NCBI GenBank assembly: GCA_018668095.1
Contig: JABIQF010000132.1
Span: 1-20,410, forward strand
Reading direction: 5' to 3'
Origin: Cellvibrionales bacterium
GTDB lineage: Bacteria > Pseudomonadota > Gammaproteobacteria > Pseudomonadales > UBA7434
DNA length: 20,410 nt
The position numbers and the translations under genes are program-made. The first letter of the stretch is position 1; each line of letters opens with the position of its first letter. The notes under the pieces are model-generated. The model had not been told where the DNA came from and did no database searches. It worked only from the letters and a program-made list of their open reading frames with translations. Of this stretch, positions 14,757 through 20,410 are shown piece by piece.

Positions 14757-15251
14757 ATGTCGACCCCAAGACCTTTTTCCGTACTCGGCATTCAGCAAGT
14801 GGCTGTTGGCGGCTTAGACAAAAAGAAGCTACGTGCATTTTGGGTTGATACCTTAGGATTGCGTTATGCCAACACCTACTTGAATGATGCAGAAAACGTT
14901 GACGAAGATATTTGTGAGCTTGGCCACGGCGTCTTTAAAGTAGAAGTCGATTTAATGCAGCCCATTGACGAAAATAAAAAACCCAAAGTCCATGAACCGG
15001 CTTTGAATCATATAGGTTTGTGGATTGATAATTTAAATGCCGCTGTAGAATGGCTAACCGAACAAGGCGTACGCTTTACGCCCGGCGGCATTAGAAAGGG
15101 TGCAGCGGGCTATGACGTTTGTTTTATTCACCCTAAAGGCAACGAAATGTTTCCAATAGGCGCCGAAGGCGTATTAGTTGAATTGGTACAAGCGCCTAAT
15201 AAAGTTATTGAAGCCTTTGCAACTATCGCAGAGGCTAATGATTCGCTTTAA
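14757..15251 (+). CDS. VOC (glyoxalase/dioxygenase) superfamily protein
   Basis: A 164-residue soluble protein with paired beta-alpha-beta VOC modules. The first runs from GIQQVAVGGLDKKKLRAFWV with the usual DTLGL turn. The second starts at LNHIGLWIDNLNAAVEWL and ends in GVLVELVQAP, with the likely metal-ligand Glu in VELVQ. The second half resembles methylmalonyl-CoA epimerase and lactoylglutathione lyase relatives. The first strand has Gln-Gln where those enzymes have a metal-binding His, so the reaction should not be assumed. AGGAG lies seven bases before ATG 14757. It converges with yggT, with 20 bases between stops and no terminator visible. Confidence 0.8.
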   Translation: MSTPRPFSVLGIQQVAVGGLDKKKLRAFWVDTLGLRYANTYLNDAENVDEDICELGHGVFKVEVDLMQPIDENKKPKVHEPALNHIGLWIDNLNAAVEWLTEQGVRFTPGGIRKGAAGYDVCFIHPKGNEMFPIGAEGVLVELVQAPNKVIEAFATIAEANDSL

Positions 15252-15271
15252 GTATACATCTGAAGTTTAGC

Positions 15272-15832
15272 CTAACCACCTATCGCCATAAATATATTGG
15301 GTAATACAATTGATCGCAAAACATGAATAACAAACATGGCGAGCATCGGCGCAAAATCTAAGCCACCCATTGGCGGAATAATTCTTCTAAACGGCGCCAT
15401 TAAGGGATCACTTATTTGACGCAGTAAAGAAACCGCAGGGTTATACGATTGAGGCGCAATCCAGCTTACGACGATAACAATAATAATCGCAAAAAATGCA
15501 ATTTTTAAACTGATATTAAGGACGCCGAATAAACCTAATAATAAAAATAGCATGAGACTTCCACTAACAGTCCCTTTAAGTAGCATCATTAAAACAAGAC
15601 CAACAATTTGAACCAATAAAGCCAAGACGATGGATGGTATATCGATGCCCCATAAACCCGGAATAAAACGTCTTAACGGTTTAAGTAATGGGTCTGTGGC
15701 TTTAACAATAAATTGTGAGATAGGATTATAAAAATCAGCTCGCGCTAACTGCATCATTAAACGAAGTAATACCAACATGGTATAAAGCTCGATCACAGAG
15801 CTAATCAATAATTCTAATATTTGGTTAATCAT
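15272..15832 (-). CDS. yggT: YggT family inner-membrane protein
   Basis: A 186-residue protein made of two YggT repeats, each a membrane helix followed by an amphipathic segment with a PLLKPLRRFIPG or PLMAPFRRIIPP motif (about residues 48-60 and 149-160). Four hydrophobic segments in all. The family is associated with membrane or osmotic-stress functions and, in plastids, with cytochrome assembly, but its bacterial role is not settled. Its place after proC and yggS on the same strand is the conserved gammaproteobacterial arrangement. Confidence 0.9.
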   Translation of the reverse strand: MINQILELLISSVIELYTMLVLLRLMMQLARADFYNPISQFIVKATDPLLKPLRRFIPGLWGIDIPSIVLALLVQIVGLVLMMLLKGTVSGSLMLFLLLGLFGVLNISLKIAFFAIIIVIVVSWIAPQSYNPAVSLLRQISDPLMAPFRRIIPPMGGLDFAPMLAMFVIHVLRSIVLPNIFMAIGG

Positions 15833-15863
15833 TTAATCGTATTCTCATTTTCAATGTATAAAT

Positions 15864-15884
15864 AAAACAATAAAGGTTTGTTTT
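15864..15884. terminator. Weak AT-rich hairpin after proC
   Basis: AAAACAA (15864-15870) pairs with TTGTTTT (15878-15884) around a seven-base loop, directly after the proC stop on the minus strand. The stem has a single G-C pair, so at best it is a partial attenuator before yggT. Confidence 0.25.
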
Positions 15885-15889
15885 TAAAG

Positions 15890-16759
15890 CTAACCTAACT
15901 CTTTAGCGAGTGATTGCGAACGCGTAAACGCAGCCTGCAATGCTTGCTCTACCGTATCTTCTATATTGTTTGCTATAAAACTTTCTACAGCCGCCTGAGT
16001 TGTACCGTTAGGTGATGTTACTCGCTTACGTAATTCAGCAACATCAACATCACTTTCTATAGCCATTCGCGCAGCGCCTAAGGCCGTTTGCTGAGTTAAC
16101 TGTGCTGCAGCTTCAGCCGTTAAACCTAACTTTTCGCCTGCGGCTTGCATGGCTTCCATTAATAAAAAGAAGTAAGCCGGACCGCTTCCTGAAACAGCCG
16201 TTACTGCATCTAATTCGTTTTCTTGCTTAACCCAAACAACCGTGCCAACAGCCGATAAAATAACATCAGCGGTTTTATGCTGTGCTGCCGATACCGCATC
16301 GGTTGCATATAAACCGGTAGCACCCACTTGTAGCAATGCAGGCGTATTAGGCATGCAGCGAACAATGGGGACGCCTTCACCCGCCCAATTCTGTAAGCTA
16401 TCACAGCTAATGCCCGCAGCAATAGATATCAATAACGGTTTTTTGCTGGTTAACATTGGCATCAGTGGCGTTAACACTTCACGCATCACCTGAGGCTTAA
16501 CGGCTAGGATAACCACATCGGCCGCTGCAATAGTATCGGTATTGGATGTTGAAGTGCTGACGGCGCCCATTGCTGCAATGGACGTTAAACTGGCTTCCAT
16601 AGGATCGCTACAAGCAATATGGCTTGCTGGATAACCCTGCTTTAACAAGCCGCCGATTAAACTGCGCGCCATATTACCGGCACCGATAAAAGCAATTTTG
16701 GCGATGGCTGTATTTGTGTCAGGGCTATTTGAAGATAAATGATCTGTTGGCTTGGTCAA
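15890..16759 (-). CDS. proC: Pyrroline-5-carboxylate reductase
   Basis: A 289-residue enzyme that reduces pyrroline-5-carboxylate to proline with NAD(P)H, the last step of proline synthesis. It has the Rossmann motif FIGAGNMARSLIGGL (24-38), AVKPQVM, RCMPNTPALL, SGSGPAYFF, and the C-terminal signature RKRVTSPNGTTQAAVES. The start is TTG at 16759: GGAG lies five bases upstream and there is no ATG before the Rossmann fold. That gives about 20 residues before the fold, longer than E. coli ProC. It is 62 bases downstream of yggS, its usual partner. Confidence 0.95.
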   Translation of the reverse strand: MTKPTDHLSSNSPDTNTAIAKIAFIGAGNMARSLIGGLLKQGYPASHIACSDPMEASLTSIAAMGAVSTSTSNTDTIAAADVVILAVKPQVMREVLTPLMPMLTSKKPLLISIAAGISCDSLQNWAGEGVPIVRCMPNTPALLQVGATGLYATDAVSAAQHKTADVILSAVGTVVWVKQENELDAVTAVSGSGPAYFFLLMEAMQAAGEKLGLTAEAAAQLTQQTALGAARMAIESDVDVAELRKRVTSPNGTTQAAVESFIANNIEDTVEQALQAAFTRSQSLAKELG

Positions 16760-16821
16760 AACAACTCCGGTCTTCTATTCGTTTTTGGTATGCGGTTTGA
16801 GTGTGGAATAATGCTGCGCCA

Positions 16822-17514
16822 TTATGAACTGCGAGCACCAAAAATATCAGTCCCTACGCGTAATAAAGTTGCACCCTCGGCAATGGCTGGCTCAATATCG
16901 GCAGACATACCCATCGATAAAGTATCAAAGCTCGATGCATCACTGAGTTGCTGCGCCTGCTCGAATAATTGATACATACGCGAAAAGCTGGCTCGCGTGC
17001 TTTGGGTATCATCAGATTTAGCCGGTATGGCCATTAGGCCACGCAAGCATAAATTCGGCATGCTATTTATCTGCTCCACCGCCACAAGCACATCTTCAGG
17101 CAGCAATCCCGATTTACTGGCTTCGGCATCGATATTAACTTGTAAGCAAATATTGAGCGGCGCTAGGCCCTCAGGACGTTGATTGCTTAACCGCTGAGCT
17201 ATGCTAACGCGATCAACACTGTGTACCCAGTCGAATAAGCTCGCAATAGCACGTGTTTTATTGGACTGGATAGCGCCAATATAGTGCCATTTAAGCGACA
17301 TTCCTCGAAGTTCATTGATTTTAAGCTCAGCTTCTTGCAAGTAGTTTTCACCAAAATCCTTAATGCCGGACGCCATAGCAACTTGGATGGCACTAACCGG
17401 CTGCTTTTTACTCACAGCAAGAAGAGAAATAGTCGAGCTTTCACGCGAATAAAGTGTGGCTGCCTGCTTAATCCTGGCACGAACATCAGTAATATTTTGA
17501 TCAATAGCTATCAT
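16822..17514 (-). CDS. yggS: YggS family pyridoxal phosphate homeostasis protein
   Basis: A 230-residue protein with an alanine-racemase-like TIM barrel. The PLP-binding lysine is Lys36 in LLAVSKKQP, as in E. coli YggS. Other family blocks are FGENYLQEAELK, WHYIGAIQSNK, and the C-terminal LSMGMSADIEPAIAEGATLLRVGTDIFG that holds the phosphate site. The protein is thought to buffer or deliver PLP rather than catalyse a reaction; mutants in other bacteria show disturbed amino-acid and vitamin B6 pools. It is divergent from pilT and followed by proC. Confidence 0.95.
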   Translation of the reverse strand: MIAIDQNITDVRARIKQAATLYSRESSTISLLAVSKKQPVSAIQVAMASGIKDFGENYLQEAELKINELRGMSLKWHYIGAIQSNKTRAIASLFDWVHSVDRVSIAQRLSNQRPEGLAPLNICLQVNIDAEASKSGLLPEDVLVAVEQINSMPNLCLRGLMAIPAKSDDTQSTRASFSRMYQLFEQAQQLSDASSFDTLSMGMSADIEPAIAEGATLLRVGTDIFGARSS

Positions 17515-17601
17515 TTGGTTATAGATTCACCTGCCAGAGCAAAGGCTTTGGCTTAACAATACAAATAGTGGATTTTAATCGGTTTGTCGCAATAGTTCAG
17601 C

Positions 17602-17616
17602 AACTGCCATGCAGTT
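17602..17616. promoter_or_regulatory. Inverted repeat in the yggS/pilT divergent region
   Basis: AACTGC (17602-17607) and GCAGTT (17611-17616) are perfect inverted copies around CAT. It lies in the 233-base divergent region, 88 bases upstream of the yggS start and 131 upstream of pilT. It may be a regulator site. Confidence 0.3.
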
Positions 17617-17710
17617 ATCTAACAACGCGCTCAATAGCTTGTCTATTAATAATTATGACTCTGAACAATGAATGACTGCTATTAACGACTCATTTTTTTC
17701 GATTATCAAA

Positions 17711-17719
17711 TGTTATACA
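17711..17719 (+). promoter_or_regulatory. Candidate extended -10 promoter for pilT
   Basis: TGT followed by TATACA (17714-17719) fits an extended -10 element. The -35 region at the expected distance is poor, as is usual for extended -10 promoters. The pilT start codon is 28 bases further on, with AGGA seven bases before it. Confidence 0.4.
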
Positions 17720-17747
17720 ACCCGTTTTTCAAACAATAGGACACTTT

Positions 17748-18782
17748 ATGGATATCACTGAATTATTGGCTTTTAGCGCAAAACAAAATGCCTCTGATTT
17801 ACATTTGTCAGCCGGTTTACCTCCCATGATACGCGTAGATGGTGATGTTCGCCGCGTTAACTTACCGGCACTCGAACAAAAAGAAGTGCATGATCTTATT
17901 TACGAGATTATGAATGACGGCCAACGTAAGGATTTTGAAGAATTTCTCGAAACTGATTTCTCCTTTGAAGTACCTGGTGTTGCCCGCTTTAGGGTGAATG
18001 CATTTAATCAAAATCGTGGCGCTGGCGCCGTTTTTAGAACCATCCCCTCAAAAGTGCTGTCGATGGAAGATTTAGGCATGGGACAAGTGTTTCGCGATAT
18101 CGCTGCAGTACCTAGAGGCTTAGTGCTTGTCACCGGACCCACAGGCTCGGGTAAATCAACCTCGCTGGCAGCCATGGTCGATTTTATTAATGAGCATCGC
18201 TACGACCATATACTCACCATCGAAGATCCTATTGAATTTGTTCATGAAAGCAAAAAGTGTTTGGTTAACCAACGTGAGGTGCATAGACATACACACGGTT
18301 TTAATGAAGCGCTCCGTTCAGCACTGCGTGAAGATCCCGATATTATTTTAGTTGGTGAATTACGTGATTTAGAAACGATTCGCCTTGCACTGACTGCCGC
18401 CGAGACCGGTCACTTAGTTTTTGGCACCTTGCACACCACCTCTGCAGCAAAAACCATCGATAGAATTGTTGATGTTTTCCCTGCGGCTGAAAAAGACATG
18501 GTGCGTTCAATGTTATCCGAAAGTTTACAAGCCGTTATTTCTCAAACCTTAATCAAGCGCAGTGGCGGTGGTCGAGTGGCTGCACATGAAATTATGATTG
18601 GCACACCCGCCATTCGAAACTTAATTCGTGAAGATAAAGTGGCACAAATGTATTCAGCTATACAGACCGGCGCCAACCTTGGCATGCAAACCATGGATCA
18701 ATGCCTCACGACACTTGTTGCTAACCGAACAATCTCTCGCGATGCAGCAAAAGAAGTCGCCAAAATGCCGGAGAGTTTCTAA
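17748..18782 (+). CDS. pilT: Type IV pilus retraction ATPase PilT
   Basis: A 344-residue cytoplasmic hexameric ATPase that drives pilus retraction and twitching motility. N-terminal PAS-like domain (1-100). RecA-like core with Walker A GPTGSGKST (130-138), Asp box TIEDPIE (157-163), Walker B IILVGELRD (199-207) and His box GHLVFGTLHT (221-230). The PilT-specific AIRNLIRE motif is present (288-295), which separates it from PilB and PilU. AGGA lies seven bases before the ATG. Its stop codon is immediately followed by the pilU start, so the two are translationally coupled. No other pilus genes are in the window, as expected: pilTU usually stands apart beside yggS. Confidence 0.97.
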   Translation: MDITELLAFSAKQNASDLHLSAGLPPMIRVDGDVRRVNLPALEQKEVHDLIYEIMNDGQRKDFEEFLETDFSFEVPGVARFRVNAFNQNRGAGAVFRTIPSKVLSMEDLGMGQVFRDIAAVPRGLVLVTGPTGSGKSTSLAAMVDFINEHRYDHILTIEDPIEFVHESKKCLVNQREVHRHTHGFNEALRSALREDPDIILVGELRDLETIRLALTAAETGHLVFGTLHTTSAAKTIDRIVDVFPAAEKDMVRSMLSESLQAVISQTLIKRSGGGRVAAHEIMIGTPAIRNLIREDKVAQMYSAIQTGANLGMQTMDQCLTTLVANRTISRDAAKEVAKMPESF

Positions 18783-19928
18783 ATGGATATTTTTCCACTG
18801 CTTACATCGATGGTAGAAAAAGGCGCTTCCGATCTTTTTATTACTGCGGGTGTTCCACCGAGTATAAAACTCAATGGCAAAGTGGTACCCATTAGTAATA
18901 CGCCACTTTCTCCAGAGGCAACGCGCGAAGCTGTTCTGAGCATCATGAATGAAGATCAGCGTAAAGAGTTTGTAAAAACAAAAGAGCTCAATTTTGCGGT
19001 AAGTGCAAGAGGCGTTGGTCGCTTTAGAGCTAGTGCTTTTTATCAGCGCAACTTAACTGGCATTGTTATTCGGCGTATAGAAACACATATTCCACAAATA
19101 GATGATTTAGGCTTACCCGATATCGTTAAAGATTTATCGATGACCAAACGCGGCCTTGTAGTTTTTGTTGGCGCAACCGGTACGGGTAAATCGACATCAT
19201 TGGCCTCGATGATTGGGCATCGTAATCAAAACAGCCATGGACATATTATTAGCGTTGAAGACCCCATTGAATTTATTCATCAACATGATGGCTGTATTGT
19301 GACGCAGCGTGAAGTAGGCATAGATACTGAAAGCTTTGAAGTCGCTTTAAAAAATATGTTACGGCAAGCTCCAGACGTTATTATGATTGGTGAGATTCGT
19401 ACTCGCGAAGCGATGGAGCAAGCGATTACTTTTTCTGAGACGGGTCATCTTTGTCTTTGTACCTTGCATGCTAACAATGCAAACCAAGCACTTGATCGAA
19501 TATTGCATTTTTTTCCTGCCGAGCGTCATCCGCAGCTTTGGATGGATTTATCGCTTAACTTACGCGGCATGATTGCACAGCAGCTTGTTCCTACTCCGGA
19601 TGGCAAGAGTCGACGTGCAGTGGTTGAGGTATTATTGAATACACCACTTGCGGCAGATTTAATTCGTAAGGGTGAAGTCCGAAAGTTAAAAGATTTAATG
19701 AAGCGCTCGAGTGAGCAAGGGATGCAAACATTTGATCAAGCGTTATATACACTTTACACGCGTGGTGAGATTACTTATGAAGATGCTATTGCTCATGCGG
19801 ATTCGGCGAATGATTTGCGGTTGATGATTAAGCTTGAGCGGGATGATAATGCTGAAGTGTTGGAGAAGTCGACTCAAGGGTTAACATTGGAAGTGAATGA
19901 TGATGCTGGCAAGCATTTTCGGCGGTAA
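18783..19928 (+). CDS. pilU: PilT-dependent retraction ATPase PilU
   Basis: A 381-residue PilT paralogue, with the PilU-type longer C-terminus (about 330-381, acidic and basic, ending GKHFRR). Walker A GATGTGKST (130-138), Asp box SVEDPIE, Walker B VIMIGEIRT (199-207), His box GHLCLCTLHA (221-230). PilU assists PilT under load and generally cannot retract pili alone. The ATG begins at the base after the pilT stop, so there is no spacer and the ribosome site would lie inside pilT. No convincing terminator follows. Confidence 0.96.
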   Translation: MDIFPLLTSMVEKGASDLFITAGVPPSIKLNGKVVPISNTPLSPEATREAVLSIMNEDQRKEFVKTKELNFAVSARGVGRFRASAFYQRNLTGIVIRRIETHIPQIDDLGLPDIVKDLSMTKRGLVVFVGATGTGKSTSLASMIGHRNQNSHGHIISVEDPIEFIHQHDGCIVTQREVGIDTESFEVALKNMLRQAPDVIMIGEIRTREAMEQAITFSETGHLCLCTLHANNANQALDRILHFFPAERHPQLWMDLSLNLRGMIAQQLVPTPDGKSRRAVVEVLLNTPLAADLIRKGEVRKLKDLMKRSSEQGMQTFDQALYTLYTRGEITYEDAIAHADSANDLRLMIKLERDDNAEVLEKSTQGLTLEVNDDAGKHFRR

Positions 19929-20026
19929 ACTTGTTTGATTTGAGTCGATAGGGAGAGCTTTTCTCGTTTAGCGTCATTTTATATTCTGGATTTTTATTTT
20001 TCTTTTTATGGTTTTCAATCAAGACC

Positions 20027-20042
20027 GTCGGGGTGGCCCGAC
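20027..20042. repeat. GC-rich hairpin, first of the tandem pair
   Basis: GTCGGG (20027-20032) pairs with CCCGAC (20037-20042) across GTGG. It lies nine bases before the larger hairpin at 20052-20079 and stands out as GC-rich in an AT-rich spacer. Confidence 0.6.
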
Positions 20043-20051
20043 ATGCCAGTC

Positions 20052-20079
20052 ACTTTTCTTTGCTTGTGCAAAGAAAAGT
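20052..20079. repeat. Perfect 12-bp hairpin, second of the tandem pair
   Basis: ACTTTTCTTTGC (20052-20063) pairs without mismatch with GCAAAGAAAAGT (20068-20079) across TTGT. One arm is pyrimidine-rich and the other purine-rich. No T-run follows on either strand, so it is not a standard terminator. Confidence 0.75.
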
Positions 20080-20316
20080 AACCAAAAGAAAGCACACAAT
20101 CTGACGAAGATTGACCCCGATATAACCTATTCGCTTTGGGATAGTTTCATCCATTACATTTTAGCTACACCTACGAAAACGTTTTTCACTCGACCTAATT
20201 GATCGTCAAAATCTAAGCTCGCCTCCAGCCAATATCACTGTGTTGCCGCAGACTTTTCAAAACACAATGCGGCTACAACGAACAAGTTCAGTAGACTTCT
20301 TTTTATTTTAAAACAA

Positions 20317-20347
20317 GTAAAAACTCAGCCTAACGGCCGGTTTTTAC
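20317..20347. terminator. Possible bidirectional terminator-like hairpin
   Basis: GTAAAAAC (20317-20324) and GTTTTTAC (20340-20347) are perfect inverted copies, with GCC/GGC pairing further inside around TAAC. The A-rich left arm and T-rich right arm resemble a bidirectional terminator, although the T-run is short. No gene end is adjacent inside the window. Confidence 0.35.
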
Positions 20348-20410
20348 TATTGAGCTCCGCATGCCGCTCAAAAAAGAAAAGAGAAGGCAAGAAACAAAGA
20401 AGAGCAGAAG

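Larger units (their letters stand above)
19929..20410. repeat. Non-coding hairpin-rich tail, probable dispersed repeat element
   Basis: No credible gene in 480 bases after pilU. From 20027 the sequence carries a series of inverted repeats: 20027-20042, 20052-20079, 20245-20273 and 20317-20347, ending in a purine-rich tract from about 20370. The block around 20052-20095 (a perfect hairpin then a CCAAAAGAAAGC-type tail) resembles a sequence I recall near many beta- and gammaproteobacterial genes, where it is usually mis-annotated as short hypothetical proteins. The element seems to continue past the window. Similarity to other genomes is from memory and untested. Confidence 0.5.

Noticed and set aside
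20008..20202. A 64-codon open frame on the plus strand through the hairpin element.
   Set aside because: It runs straight across both hairpins, its composition follows the palindromes rather than a protein, and it lacks a ribosome-binding site. It looks like the spurious proteins commonly called in this type of repeat.

Overview
The window looks like a chromosomal core segment of a free-living, probably marine, gammaproteobacterium, perhaps a Cellvibrionales-type organism. That placement is inferred from gene order and protein sequence; no rRNA is present to confirm it. Base composition is moderately AT-rich by eye. Several neighbourhoods are classic for Pseudomonas and its relatives: HU / rubredoxin reductase / ubiC / ubiA, and yggT / proC / yggS facing pilT / pilU. 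I see no prophage, transposase, CRISPR array, tRNA or rRNA, and no defence island.

Layout. (1) 1-1430: an orphan VPLPA/PEP-CTERM surface protein gene with a good terminator, then a HopJ-family gene with a recognisable sigma70 promoter. (2) 1455-6315: a run of six minus-strand genes. In transcription order these are DUF2489, folA, DUF2058, dbpA, DUF3429 and a saccharopine-dehydrogenase-like oxidoreductase. The first five are 0-70 bases apart and may be co-transcribed. (3) 6316-6833: a gene-poor, AT-rich divergent spacer. (4) 6834-8299: a SirB1/transglutaminase-like gene ending in a terminator, then a glutathione peroxidase. (5) 8296-11834: minus-strand genes in the order rubredoxin-rubredoxin reductase fusion, HU, a glutamate/aspartate-type symporter and a small zinc-ribbon membrane protein. 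(6) 12000-15251: ubiC, ubiA, a FemAB-like acyltransferase and a VOC protein on the plus strand. (7) 15272-17514: yggT, proC and yggS on the minus strand. (8) 17748-19928: pilT and pilU, the two type IV pilus retraction ATPases. (9) 19929-20410: no gene; a series of hairpins that looks like a dispersed repeat element running off the window.

Genes that work together: ubiC and ubiA are the first two committed steps of ubiquinone synthesis. pilT and pilU power twitching motility. proC and yggS sit in the usual proline/PLP-homeostasis neighbourhood. dbpA acts in 50S ribosome assembly.

The coding content is ordinary. The unusual signals are between genes: heptanucleotide tandem repeats of one family overlapping stop codons at two separate loci (1430-1457 and 10031-10093), two strong inverted repeats flanking the HU gene (9986-10023 and 10420-10456), and the tandem hairpin element after pilU. 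I do not see convincing evidence of a new multi-gene system.
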